A DNA stretch of 64,000 bases. Origin: Bog-756 sp963745955. Its GTDB lineage: Bacteria > Actinomycetota > Acidimicrobiia > Acidimicrobiales > RAAP-2. Below, piece by piece: positions 7,451 to 16,362 of this stretch. The notes below the pieces were generated by a model. It saw nothing but the letters and a program-made list of their open reading frames with translations. It had not been told where the DNA came from and did no database searches. Numbering within the stretch: the stretch's first letter is position 1; each line of letters opens with the position of its first letter. The stretch lies in the NCBI GenBank assembly GCA_963745955.1, contig CAVUZI010000006.1, positions 317,511 through 381,510 on the forward strand, written 5' to 3'. The translations under genes and the position numbers were made by a program.

Positions 7451-9769
7451 TCAGCTCCGTGCCCACGTCGTCGAATGGAGTGACCGCTCGGAGGCCGGCT
7501 CGGACAGCAGCGCCTCGATCTCGGTGGAGGTGACGGGCCGAGAGAGGATGAAGCCCTGACCGCGGTCGCACAGCTCGTCCCGGAGCGCCTCGAGCTGCGC
7601 GTGGTCCTCGATGCCCTCGGCCAGCGTGACCAACCCCAGGGTCCGACCCAGTTCGACCAGCGTGTGGATGAGGGCCGCCGAGTCCGGGGTCCCATCCATC
7701 TCGGCGATGAACGACTTGTCGATCTTGAGCACATCGACAGGAAACTGCCTCAGGTAGGCCAACGACGAGTAACCGGTGCCGAAATCATCGATGGCGATGA
7801 GCACGCCGATGTCCTTCAGCCGCTTCAGCCGGGAGACCGTGGCGTTGGCATCCCGCATCAGCGTCGACTCGGTGACCTCGATGACCAGCGACTGCGGATC
7901 GAGTTTGCTCGACGCCAACGCCCCGAGCACGTGGCCGATGAGCTGCTCGGTCTCCAATTGGCGCATGGACACGTTGACCGACATGGTCGTGCGGAAGCCC
8001 TGCGCCTGCCACGATGCCGCCTGTGCGCAGGCGGTGTTCAGGACCCACTTGCCGACCTCGACGATCATCCCGGTGTCCTCGAGGACGGGAATGAAATCGA
8101 TGGGGTTGATGACGCCGCGGGTGGGGTGCTGCCAGCGGATCAGTGCCTCGACACCTCGGATGGAGGCGGTATCGAGATCGAAGATCGGCTGGTAGAGCAG
8201 GAAGAACTGATCGCCGGCGAGGGCTGAATCGAGATCCGACTTCAGCTCGAGCCGATCGACAGCGGCCGATTGCATCGCCGGTTCGAAGAGCACCCATCCG
8301 TCCCTCCCGGCGGCCTTCGCCCGATAGAGCGCGATGTCCGCATCGCGTAGGAGCTCCTGTGCAGACGATCGGTCGCCGGTGGCGATCCCGATACTGGCCG
8401 TGATGGAGATGGGCAGGCCCTCGAAGCCATGTACCAGCAGCGGCTCGCGCAGAACCTCACGGATCCGTTCGGCGACCATCTCCGGGCCGGCGGCCATCGA
8501 GCTGGCGTCAGCGAGGATCACGAACTCGTCCCCTCCCAGCCGGCCCACCGTGTCACTGGCTCGCAGGAGACCCGCGAATCTGTCGGCCACCATCTGCAAC
8601 AGCCTGTCGCCGGCTTCGTGGCCCAGTGAGTCGTTGGCGTCCTTGAAGTTGTCCAGGTCGATGAAGTATGCGGCCACCGGATCGAAGGTCCGCCGAGCGC
8701 GGGCCAGCATCTGCTCCGCCCGGTCGAGGATCAGCTGCCGGTTGGCCAGACCGGTGAGCGGATCGTGCAGGGCCCGGTGGGCCAGCAGCGCCTCGAACTC
8801 CTTGCGTTCGGTGATGTCCCGGATGTTGGCCACGTAGCCACCCACCGACGGGCGATCGCACTGATCCGAGACGACCGCCTCAACGTCGCGCCATGAGCCG
8901 TCGACCCGCTCCATCCGGAATTGGATGGGTGCCGTCTCGGCGGACGTCTGCAACTGGGACCCCATCCGGTCCCGGATCCGTTCACGTTCGTCGGGGTGGA
9001 CGTAGTCGGTGGCCCGCCGGCCGATGAGGTCGGCCGGTTCAAATCCGAGGAGCTGCCTGATGGCCGGGCTCACGTAGGTGCACACGGCGCCGGCTCCCAT
9101 CACGAGCGTCACATCGGAGGAGCTCTGGATGAGTGAGCGGAAACGGTCCTCGCTCAACCGGGTCGATGCCTCGGCATTCTCCTTTTGCTCCATGGTCGCA
9201 CCGGCCATGCGGATGATGAAGAGCAGCACGAAGGCCCCCATGACCGCCAGCGCATTGGCCTGGTGGATCGAGAGCATCGAGGGCGCCCAGCCTTCGGTGA
9301 TGGCCACCTGACCGGCCACGATCCCCACCAGGCTCCAGAGGGCGGTGATCCTCCACACACCCGATCCGCCGTGGGCGACGTTCTCGAGGGCCAGGAAGGC
9401 AAAGGCACCGGTGAGAACCGGGCCCCATCCGGACAGGTAGATGACCGCGGTCACAGACGCCACGTGCACGACGACCCGGACATGGAGCCGGAACTGCGAA
9501 GGGTGGGCGCGGTAGAGCTGGTCGGCGGCGAGGCTGGCGATGGGGATGGCGATGAACACCCCGAGCCACAGCCAGGCCGACTCGTGGACCACCAGGTCGA
9601 ACCTCATCATGAGGAGGATGACGAAGAACGCGGCCGGACCCATCAGATAGGCCACGTGGGTGGGATTGACCCGCCATCGGGACGCTGCCTCCTCGGCCTC
9701 CGGGTTGGGCACGCCCTGCGACCATGGCTCCGTACCTACCCACAAGGGCGATTGCAGCTCGTCCGACAT
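7451..9769 (-). CDS. Membrane-bound PAS-GGDEF-EAL cyclic-di-GMP protein
   Basis: 772 residues if started at ATG 9769 (MSDELQSPLW); the frame is open further upstream to 10024 but that part runs through the intergenic repeat. Residues about 45-240 form roughly seven hydrophobic helices. A PAS domain follows (about 265-385: SSSDVTLVMGAGAVCTYVSP). The GGDEF domain (about 405-565) keeps its A-site LGGDEFVILAD. The EAL domain (about 575-765) keeps GVEALIRWQHP and DDFGTGYSSLAYL, so both diguanylate cyclase and phosphodiesterase activities are possible. It is a sensor acting at the membrane; the signal is unknown. Confidence 0.92.
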   Translation of the reverse strand: MSDELQSPLWVGTEPWSQGVPNPEAEEAASRWRVNPTHVAYLMGPAAFFVILLMMRFDLVVHESAWLWLGVFIAIPIASLAADQLYRAHPSQFRLHVRVVVHVASVTAVIYLSGWGPVLTGAFAFLALENVAHGGSGVWRITALWSLVGIVAGQVAITEGWAPSMLSIHQANALAVMGAFVLLFIIRMAGATMEQKENAEASTRLSEDRFRSLIQSSSDVTLVMGAGAVCTYVSPAIRQLLGFEPADLIGRRATDYVHPDERERIRDRMGSQLQTSAETAPIQFRMERVDGSWRDVEAVVSDQCDRPSVGGYVANIRDITERKEFEALLAHRALHDPLTGLANRQLILDRAEQMLARARRTFDPVAAYFIDLDNFKDANDSLGHEAGDRLLQMVADRFAGLLRASDTVGRLGGDEFVILADASSMAAGPEMVAERIREVLREPLLVHGFEGLPISITASIGIATGDRSSAQELLRDADIALYRAKAAGRDGWVLFEPAMQSAAVDRLELKSDLDSALAGDQFFLLYQPIFDLDTASIRGVEALIRWQHPTRGVINPIDFIPVLEDTGMIVEVGKWVLNTACAQAASWQAQGFRTTMSVNVSMRQLETEQLIGHVLGALASSKLDPQSLVIEVTESTLMRDANATVSRLKRLKDIGVLIAIDDFGTGYSSLAYLRQFPVDVLKIDKSFIAEMDGTPDSAALIHTLVELGRTLGLVTLAEGIEDHAQLEALRDELCDRGQGFILSRPVTSTEIEALLSEPASERSLHSTTWARS

Positions 9770-9960
9770 TGAAATTCCCCGTCTTTCATGCAGGCGCTCT
9801 CTCTCTTTCGACCAGTTCGACCCCCGACTTGAACGGATCGGATCCAGGCCGATCCGGGGGCAGGCCGGAGGTCCGGCTGCAGCCAGGGGCACGTACACCG
9901 GCCCGCGGCAGGCCATGTGGCTGTTCTGGTCGAAGGGAAGGGCCGCTCTGCTCGAAGAGC

Positions 9961-10072
9961 CCTGCCCTTCGAAGGGCAGGCGTGCGAAGGGCTGGTGTGC
10001 CCTACCTATTCGAAGGGCAGGCATGCCCTACCTATTCGAAGGGCAGGCATGCCCTACCTATTCGAAGGGCAG
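9961..10072. repeat. Palindrome plus 26-bp tandem repeat array with TTCGAA core
   Basis: 9961-9980 is a perfect 20-bp palindrome, CCTGCCCTTCGAAGGGCAGG. Then a 26-bp unit beginning GCCCTACCTATTCGAAGGGC occurs at 9999-10024 and 10025-10050, and as 22 bases at 10051-10072, all exact. More degenerate pieces with CGAAGG lie at 9930-9998. The array fills most of the 288-base gap between two leftward genes and supplies the last codons and stop of the gene at 10058. Confidence 0.9.
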
Positions 10073-10615
10073 ACCCTCGAGATCGTCGATGCTGGTCACG
10101 TTGTGCTCCGCCCAGTAGTTCCTGATCCCTTCTGGACCCTTTCGGGAGGACCACTGGTCCATCGTCGGTCGGTGGCCTTCCAACGACATCAAGGGAACGC
10201 CGTATCCGCACGAGTCAGCGATACGGCCCACGTCGACGACGATGATGGACCGCACACCCACTCCCGCCGCCCCCGGGAACCACCGGGCCATCTCGGCGAA
10301 CCCGGCACTGCCGGCGGGGACCGTCCGTCCCTTTCCATGGAGGCGCACGATGCGGGGCGGGCCGCTGAAGGCACAGAACATGACGACGATCCGACCGTTC
10401 TCCCGCAGGTGGGCAATGGTCTCGACCCCGCTGCCGGTCTGGTCGAGATAGGCGACGGTCCGTCCGTCCGGTACGGCGAACTCGTTGCGATTTCCCTTCG
10501 GCGAGCAGTTCACGAGGCCCCCTCCGTCGAGAGGGGCGGTGGACACGAAGAAGACCGGCTGGGCAACAAGCCACTCGGCCAGCCGCTCGTCGATGACCTG
10601 GTAGGTCCTCCCCAT
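10058..10615 (-). CDS. Pyridoxamine-5'-phosphate-oxidase-like FMN split-barrel protein
   Basis: 185 residues from ATG 10615 (MGRTYQVIDERLAEWLVAQP). The core FFVSTAPLDGGGLVNCSPKG, VAYLDQTGSGVETIAHLREN and GRIVVMFCAFSGPPRIVRLH is that of the FMN-binding split-barrel family often annotated as pyridoxamine 5'-phosphate oxidase-like, probably a flavin reductase or oxidase in the cytosol. True pyridoxine biosynthesis is not implied. No Shine-Dalgarno; GATAAT stands 6 bases before the ATG. The last residues, EGLPFE-stop, are encoded by the intergenic repeat. Confidence 0.85.
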   Translation of the reverse strand: MGRTYQVIDERLAEWLVAQPVFFVSTAPLDGGGLVNCSPKGNRNEFAVPDGRTVAYLDQTGSGVETIAHLRENGRIVVMFCAFSGPPRIVRLHGKGRTVPAGSAGFAEMARWFPGAAGVGVRSIIVVDVGRIADSCGYGVPLMSLEGHRPTMDQWSSRKGPEGIRNYWAEHNVTSIDDLEGLPFE

Positions 10616-10621
10616 CACCCA

Positions 10622-10627
10622 ATTATC
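10622..10627 (-). promoter_or_regulatory. -10 box GATAAT for a leaderless transcript
   Basis: On the reverse strand GATAAT is followed by 6 bases and the ATG at 10615, with no ribosome site between, so transcription would begin at the start codon. Confidence 0.5.
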
Positions 10628-10800
10628 GCACCGGACGGGTCGGAGGCTGTCAACGTCTCGATCGGTCCGAGAGCTCAGGAGCTGTTGGCGACCCCAACGT
10701 TCCAGTTCGGCCAGAGCCGGCCGGTTTGTTCCGTAAGCTGTCAGTAGCTTTCGTCTGCGGTCGTCGGAGAACTGCCGGCCCATGGAGAGGAGGACCCCCA

Positions 10801-11355
10801 ATGCGCCACACCGGCCTACTTGCCACTCGAGCCGTGTTCGGGGGATACCTCGCCGTTCACGGCGCACAGAAGCTGTTCGGTTCCTTCGGTGGACACGGTC
10901 TCGATGCCACCGCGGCGGCATTCGAGTCGATGGGCATGCGCCCGGGCAAGCCCCTGGCCGCCCTGGCCGGCATCAGCGAGCTCGGGGGCGGGATCCTGAC
11001 CGCGACCGGTATCGCCGATCCCTTGGGTCCGGTGGCCATTGCCGGGACCATGGTTGTGGCCTCCGCGGTGCACCGCATGCAAGGGCCGCTCTCGCAGAAC
11101 GGGGGCTTCGAGCTCCCACTCACCAATCTCGCCCTGGCCGTGGCGCTGATCAGCTCCGGCTCGGGCCGCCTGCGGCTGGGGCCCCGCCTGCCCAAGTCGC
11201 TGACCCGCATCGCCGTCGTCGGCGGGGTCGCCCTGGCGGCCGTGTCGCTTTCGATGCTCCTGAGCGCACCGGTACCCGCACCCGCCGATTCCGGCCCTGC
11301 CGGAGCAGATGACGATTCCGGCACCTCCGGACAAGACGACAGCGAGCCTTCGTGA
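10801..11355 (+). CDS. DoxX-family membrane protein
   Basis: 184 residues. The DoxX signature is clear: ATRAVFGGYLAVHGAQKLFG in the first helix, then GHGLDATAAAFESMGMRPGK, a second helix ALAGISELGGGILTATG, and two further helices. The C-terminal 45 residues are an acidic, Pro/Ser/Asp-rich tail after a last hydrophobic segment (VVGGVALAAVSLSMLLS). DoxX proteins are small membrane proteins linked to redox balance in other bacteria; the exact role here is not known. ATG 10801 has GAGGAGGA before it. It is followed by a patatin gene in the same direction after 129 bases. Confidence 0.85.
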   Translation: MRHTGLLATRAVFGGYLAVHGAQKLFGSFGGHGLDATAAAFESMGMRPGKPLAALAGISELGGGILTATGIADPLGPVAIAGTMVVASAVHRMQGPLSQNGGFELPLTNLALAVALISSGSGRLRLGPRLPKSLTRIAVVGGVALAAVSLSMLLSAPVPAPADSGPAGADDDSGTSGQDDSEPS

Positions 11356-11484
11356 GCCACCCGGCTGTCGCCAGGGTTCGCGCCCCCGTCCGGACCAACT
11401 GAGCGAGGTGCACCTCGAGGCGCTCGGGCTCGGATGCACCGACCGGGCCGCCGCCACGGTTCCCATCCGTCCACGGCAGGACGC

Positions 11485-12444
11485 ATGACGACCGCGTTCG
11501 TGCTCTCAGGTGGCGGAAACCTGGGACCGATGCAAGCAGGGACGATCGTGGCCCTCACGGAGGAAGGGATCATCCCGGACCTTTTGGTCGGCACGTCGGT
11601 GGGGGCACTCAACGCCGCCTTCCTCTCCACCCGTCCCGGCATCGGTGGCGCCCGGGCCCTCATGGCGGCGTGGTCGGCGCTGAACCGACGCCAAGCGGTC
11701 CGCCTCAACCCGCTCACCGCGCTGGCCGGCTTCCTCGGGACCCGTGACCACCTGGTCTCCGACCAGCAATTGCGGCAGCTGATCCGGCACTGGGTCGAGA
11801 TCGAACGGATCGAGCAGGCCACCACGCCGTTCGCCGTCGTGGCCACCGATGCCCTCACCGGTGAAGACGTCGTCCTGACGTCCGGTGACGTGGTCGACTC
11901 GCTGGCGGCCAGCTCGGCGGTTCCCGGCCTCTTCCCCCCCGTCCGGATCGACGGCCGCTGGTTGGTCGACGGCGGACTGTCGGCCAACCACCCCGTCCTC
12001 CAGGCCCAGGCCCTCGGGGCCGACGACATCTACCTGATCACGACGGCCACCGCTCCGAGGCCACGACCACCACGGGGGGCGGTGGCGGTGGCCATGACCT
12101 CGGCGGCCCTGGTGATGATGAGGGCCGAGCGACGACGGCTCGAGGAGGCCACCGATCGGGCGGTGGCGGCCGGCGGGAGCATCAAGATCGTGCCCTCGCC
12201 CGAGCCCTCTGCACCCGGCCCCTTCGACTTCCGGAGGAGCGATTCGCTGGCCGGTGCCGCGTACCGCCGGACGAAACTGTGGCTGGCCACCGACGTACGG
12301 CTCGGTGAGGGACGTGGTCGGTTCGGGACGTGGGCGGAGAGGGACGTGGGCGTCCCGACCGGGGGCCACGACGCAGGCTCGGCCATGGACCGTCGGCCGT
12401 CCGACGGTGGTGCCACGTCGCCGGATACTGATCCGCTTCACTAG
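11485..12444 (+). CDS. Patatin-like phospholipase
   Basis: 319 residues. Serine lipid acyl hydrolase with the patatin dyad: oxyanion loop LSGGGNLGPMQAG at residues 7-19, nucleophile elbow GTSVG near residue 39, and DGG in WLVDGGLSANHPV near residue 165 providing the catalytic Asp. ATG 11485 is chosen because GGCAGGA precedes it and because the family begins directly with the glycine loop. The C-terminal segment after residue 230 is variable. Its stop overlaps by 4 bases the convergent gene at 12441. Substrate likely membrane phospholipid, not proven. Confidence 0.9.
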   Translation: MTTAFVLSGGGNLGPMQAGTIVALTEEGIIPDLLVGTSVGALNAAFLSTRPGIGGARALMAAWSALNRRQAVRLNPLTALAGFLGTRDHLVSDQQLRQLIRHWVEIERIEQATTPFAVVATDALTGEDVVLTSGDVVDSLAASSAVPGLFPPVRIDGRWLVDGGLSANHPVLQAQALGADDIYLITTATAPRPRPPRGAVAVAMTSAALVMMRAERRRLEEATDRAVAAGGSIKIVPSPEPSAPGPFDFRRSDSLAGAAYRRTKLWLATDVRLGEGRGRFGTWAERDVGVPTGGHDAGSAMDRRPSDGGATSPDTDPLH

Positions 12445-13061
12445 ATGCCCAGTGGGGCCGAACGCAATTGGTCGGCGAGCCGGGGGTCGCCGTCCATCTC
12501 CACCCTGGCCGCCCCTTGGCGACCGGCAGTGAACAGGGTCAGCTCGCCGGGATCGCCGGCAATGGTGACACGCGGTCCACTGCCGCTCTCCTTCGAGCCA
12601 TGCCCCGGCGAGATGATCTCGACCACAGCGGCGACGTTCTTGGCCATCCCACCTGCCCCGAGCCGCGACCACAGGGCATCGGCCAGGTCGGGCGGGAGCG
12701 GTCGCGGCTCCCACCCCTGCTGGGCGCGACGAACGTCCTCGACGTGGATGAAGAATTCGACCGTGTTCATCGGACCATCCACGGGGCGGAGGAGGAGTGG
12801 GGGCCCACCACGCACGGTCGCGATGAGCTCGGGCCACGGCGTTCTGTCCCGCAGCGAGCGGCGGACCTTGTCGGTGTGGGGGGCCAGGGGATGCCACACC
12901 AACCCGGGACCGCTGTCCGGCCGCCGTTCGCGGGCGACGAGATGCGCGGCCAGGTCGGCGGTGGACCATCCCGCACACAGCGTCGGGGCGTCCGGACCCA
13001 GCTCCGTGAACAGGTCGCACAGCGCTGCCCGCTCCGACTGGGCGAGAGAGGCTAGGGCCAT
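12441..13061 (-). CDS. DinB/mycothiol-S-transferase-fold protein, TIGR03085-like
   Basis: 206 residues, four-helix DinB-like fold. ERAALCDLFTELGPDAPTLC followed by AGWSTADLAAHLVARERRPD matches actinobacterial maleylpyruvate-isomerase-like/TIGR03085 proteins; His in DLAAHLVARE and in TVEFFIHVEDVRRA are likely metal ligands. Members with known function use mycothiol or another thiol in detoxification. Reverse-strand TAGGAT lies 6 bases before the ATG and no Shine-Dalgarno is seen. The 3' end overlaps the patatin gene tail to tail. Confidence 0.85.
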   Translation of the reverse strand: MALASLAQSERAALCDLFTELGPDAPTLCAGWSTADLAAHLVARERRPDSGPGLVWHPLAPHTDKVRRSLRDRTPWPELIATVRGGPPLLLRPVDGPMNTVEFFIHVEDVRRAQQGWEPRPLPPDLADALWSRLGAGGMAKNVAAVVEIISPGHGSKESGSGPRVTIAGDPGELTLFTAGRQGAARVEMDGDPRLADQLRSAPLGI

Positions 13062-13067
13062 GGTCGG

Positions 13068-13073
13068 ATCCTA
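13068..13073 (-). promoter_or_regulatory. -10 box TAGGAT for a leaderless transcript
   Basis: TAGGAT on the reverse strand is separated by 6 bases from the ATG at 13061; no ribosome site. The same box and spacing recur before the dihydrofolate reductase gene. Confidence 0.55.
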
Positions 13074-13215
13074 TGCCCCGCCCTACCGATGCCGTCGACC
13101 GTGGTCACGGCAGGACCGTGACGGTCACGGTATTCGGTTCGACGTCGTCCTATCCTCTTGAGGCCAGAGGTCCTGATCGCGGTGGTCGAGCGGCCACGAG
13201 GCTGGAGGCGGAGCG

Positions 13216-13977
13216 TTGACACCCGACACGGAACGGCGGAGGCCTTCGACCAGACCCCATCGCCCAGCCCGCGTGATGTGCGCCGTCCTCGTCTTGAGCG
13301 CCATCGTCGCCACCGGGTGCGGGGCCGTCAATGCGGCCAAGCGGGCGGTCCACGACGTCGAGAGCAACAAGGCGACCATCGACACATTCACGGACAAGGT
13401 GAAAGCCGGCGAGGCGTCGGCGTTCGAAGCCACCTATGTCACCACCGGGAGTACCCCGGCCACCATCGTGTATGCAGTCCGTCCGCCGACGGGGCTCGCC
13501 TTCACCGAGACGCCGTCGGCCGGAGCCGGGGCCGGAGCCGTGGACATCGTCGTCAACCCGTCGGGTGAATTCTCCTGCTCCGCTCCGCCGGCCGGTTCGA
13601 GCACATGGTCGTGTCAGAGACTGGCCGCCGCCAACGCCTCCACCGAGAACCAGATCTTCGGCTTCTACACGCCGGCCCACTGGATCACCTTCCTGAGGGA
13701 TTTTTCGCTCGCCGCCGGACTGGCCGGGGACAAGGTCACAACCTCGACCATGACCGTCAACGGCTTCAACCTGCAGTGCGTCGACGTGCGGGCAGGAGGG
13801 GTCCCGGGAACCAGCACGATCTGCTCGACCGATCAGGGCATCCTCGGCTATGTCAAGGTGGCGACCGACGCCACGAGTTTCAAGATCAAGAGCTATTCGG
13901 GATCGCCACCATCGTCATTGTTCGAGACGCCACCGGGCGCGACCATCATCACGTCGGCACCGACGACGGCCCCGTAG
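13216..13977 (+). CDS. Putative lipoprotein of unknown function
   Basis: 253 residues from TTG 13216, chosen because GGAGG lies 7 bases before it; an ATG at residue 21 is the alternative. The N-terminus is a basic stretch, a hydrophobic segment and a Cys in IVATGCGAVNAAK (residue about 35), fitting a lipoprotein signal. The rest is an exported, Thr/Ser/Ala-rich domain with two further Cys pairs (FSCSAPPAGSSTWSCQR and LQCVDVRAGG...STICST). I do not recognise the family. It stands alone. Confidence 0.7.
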   Translation: MTPDTERRRPSTRPHRPARVMCAVLVLSAIVATGCGAVNAAKRAVHDVESNKATIDTFTDKVKAGEASAFEATYVTTGSTPATIVYAVRPPTGLAFTETPSAGAGAGAVDIVVNPSGEFSCSAPPAGSSTWSCQRLAAANASTENQIFGFYTPAHWITFLRDFSLAAGLAGDKVTTSTMTVNGFNLQCVDVRAGGVPGTSTICSTDQGILGYVKVATDATSFKIKSYSGSPPSSLFETPPGATIITSAPTTAP

Positions 13978-14367
13978 CTTCTACTTGATTCCAAGAGGCC
14001 GGTGGTCGCATGCGACCGGCGGCGAGGACCACGGCCTGGGCGAAGTGGCCGTGGTGGTTGTTCCGGTGGGCAGCGGTCGCTGCGCAGCAAGGGCTGGAGG
14101 ACCCGCGTAACGATTCCCCGGTGGGTCCGGCCACCGTGTTGTTTTCGGTCGGGTCGGCCTTTCAGGGTCTCATCGACCCATTCGAGGCCAGATTGACTCT
14201 CGAGCGTTGTCGTCGTCGACCCCGTCAGTCATTGAGTCCCAACGCGCGGAGGCGCGCCACGACGGCTTCCGAGTTGGGCGGGTCGATCGATTTGGGGGCT
14301 ACTCCTGCGCCCGGGTCGCGCTCGGGCCGCTGATCACCCCCGCGCCGCCCACGCCCGGGCCCGGCGA
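13978..14367. other. Intergenic region without a convincing gene
   Basis: 390 bases between a lipoprotein gene and the end of the DUF222/HNH gene. A plus-strand frame at 14010-14333 begins with a Trp-rich stretch (WAKWPWWLFRWAAVAAQQGL) that looks protein-like at first but then turns into Arg-rich sequence with no family match I know. It may be a remnant of a gene start. No repeat or hairpin of note. Confidence 0.4.
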
Positions 14368-15777
14368 TCACTCCCGGCGGTCGAGCGGGGGCTGGTCGAA
14401 CCGGGGTGGTCCGGTGCCCGGGGGCGGGGCCTCGGGCCTTCGCCTGCGCTTCGGTCTCGGTCGCTTCGGTTCGGTCGGGTGCTCGGGGGCGGTCCATACC
14501 CACCCCTCGTCGGACCGGGCGAGCTCGAACCCGCGGTGGGTCCGGTCCAGGTGGTGCCGCCGACAGAGCCTGGCCAGATTGTCGAGGGCGGTGAGGCCAC
14601 CCTCGGAGAAGTCGGTGACCCAGTGGTCGTTCTCGAGGCCCAGGCGGGCGTCACAGTTCGGCACCACACACCTCGGGTCCCGGAGGAGGAGGGCCGACCG
14701 GATCCGCTTGGGCACGTGGCGTCCGGCCGAGTAGACCGTCGTGACGTCGGTGCCCTTGGCGATGAGCACCTCGACGAGGGCCGCTCCCAAGAGCTCACGG
14801 GCGTACTCGACGCCCACCGGGCCGACGCCGGGTATCTCACAGCGCTCCCCCTCGCCCACCGAGCCCCGGCGCAGGGCCTCTGCGTCCACCACCACCGAGA
14901 CGGTGGCCTTCGGGTCACAGGTGCACCCGCCTCGGGTCGTGCCTGTTTCCTCCCCCTCGGGGTGAGGGTCCCGCGTCCGGTGAGGAGGGCCACCACGGCG
15001 TCGGCCCGGTAGGCGTCGGCGGTCTCGAAGCGGCCCTCTGTGCGGGCCTGTTGGAACTGCCGGTCGGTCTCGGCCTCCAAGGCGGCCGACACGCTGGCCC
15101 CGGCCTCGGGGGCGAGCACGGCCTGGAGGCGGAAGGCCCCGTCGTCGTCGGTGAAGGTCCGACACCTGCGGTCCTCGTGCAGCTTCTGGAAGTGGCGGGC
15201 CTCGGCCTCGTGCGAGCGTCCCTCGACCTTGGCCCGGTGACACCGCTCTTTCAAGGTGGCCTCGGAGTCGGACTCGGCGCTGTCGACCAGTTCGGCCTCT
15301 CTGGCCGGGTTGACCTTCGCCGCGTCGGACACCCGGGAGGCCCGTCGGTGGGAGAGCTTGCCGGCCAGGAACGACTCGGCCAGCGAGGGCTGGTCGATGA
15401 GGGCCTCCCCCAGACGGATCAGGTCCTTTGCCTCTGCGACGCTGTCCCCGGTCGTGGCGGCCAGGAACTCGGCCGCCGAGCGGTGGCCGGTGCGGGTGTA
15501 GTGGCTGCCTTGGGCCAGGCGGGCAGAGAACGCCGTCTTGTGGGCCACCACCTTCCGCTCGAGGCGGGTCAGCCGGCGGAGCACCTCGGTGGCGCCCTCC
15601 AGCGAACAGCACGCCGGGTCGGTGTCGTCGAGCGCATGCTCGGCGGCGTCGAGGAAGGCGAACAGGCCCTGGGGCCCGGGTCTGTCCGGTCGGCGTCTGT
15701 CCGGAACCGGTCGGCGACCCGTCGGTCTGCGGCTGTTCGGTCTGCGACTTGTCGATCTGGGGGGCGATCACGGCCAT
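14368..15777 (-). pseudogene. DUF222/HNH endonuclease-domain protein (13E12 family), frameshifted
   Basis: The DUF222 part (VLRRLTRLERKVVAHKTAFS, HYTRTGHRSAAEFLAATTG) reads in one frame from about 15680 to 14960. The C-terminal part (KATVSVVVDAEALRRGSVGE, GVGPVGVEYARELLGAALVE, then the HNH region CVVPNCDARLGLENDHWVTD and LARLCRRHHLDRTHRG) reads in another frame to 14368. The break lies near 14940-14960, next to a run of G. The family's N-terminus (GLFAFLDAAEHALDDTDPAC) is also out of frame with the ATG at 15777, so a second break near 15680 or a start at GTG 15584 must be assumed. HNH residues are intact. These proteins occur in several copies in actinobacteria; function unclear. Confidence 0.8.
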
Positions 15778-15906
15778 GTCACAGGATGGCAGGGGGGTGC
15801 GACACTGCGGAAAGAGACAGAGAGGGAGAGGGGGCGGGGGCGGGACGGCGACGGCGGGGGAACTCGGAACGCGGAATTCCGGGGGGGGCGAGCCTGGCAG
15901 GGTGCG

Positions 15907-16362
15907 TCAGCCGAAGTGGGAATGCCCGAAGCGGACGGGCGGTCGGAGGACGATGGCCGTTCCGAGCAGCTGGTTGGAGGGGAACCTCAAGACGACGATG
16001 GCCACAGAGCCCGAAGGTCGGCCCAGCGGCTGCGAGACCATCGACCTCGTGAACGATCCCGCGAAGGCGACGACGCAGACCCGCTGCCCCGGTGCTGGTG
16101 CTTCAGAAAGCTCATCGAAGAGTCGCGGAGCCTGCCGGTGCAGTGTCGCCACCGTGGACAGGTGGACACCGATGAGCCGGCCGTGGGAACCGACCGCCCG
16201 GGTCGCTGTGGGCAAGGCGACGTAACAGGAACTGTCCGACGTGCCGAGGTTGCTCCGCGCCGATGTGCAGCCGACCAGGACGCCGGCAGCCACCACGCAC
16301 GAGACCAAGCCGGTCACCAGGTTTCCCATCGGCCGCCGACGCCCACTCTGCCTCGACGTCAC
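15907..16362 (-). CDS. Putative small lipoprotein, translationally coupled to the membrane protein upstream
   Basis: 151 residues from GTG 16362, which overlaps the stop of the preceding gene in GTGA. An ATG at 16329 is the alternative start. The leader is RRRPMGNLVTGLVSCVVAAG followed by VLVGC, a good lipobox with Cys near residue 32. The mature part of about 120 residues has no family I recognise (SSCYVALPTATRAVGSHGRL, QRVCVVAFAGSFTR). The overlap suggests it is made in fixed ratio with the flippase-like protein and may work with it at the membrane. Confidence 0.7.
   Translation of the reverse strand: MTSRQSGRRRPMGNLVTGLVSCVVAAGVLVGCTSARSNLGTSDSSCYVALPTATRAVGSHGRLIGVHLSTVATLHRQAPRLFDELSEAPAPGQRVCVVAFAGSFTRSMVSQPLGRPSGSVAIVVLRFPSNQLLGTAIVLRPPVRFGHSHFG

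Noticed and set aside
9961..10072. CRISPR array
   Set aside because: Units are directly adjacent with no unique spacers, and no cas gene is near.
14010..14333. 107-codon plus-strand gene with Trp-rich start
   Set aside because: Only the first 25 residues look protein-like; no ribosome site and no family. Kept as a note in the intergenic entry.
14368..15777. Mobile element encoded HNH nuclease
   Set aside because: DUF222/HNH genes are ordinary chromosomal families in actinobacteria; no inverted repeats, target duplication or transposase around it.
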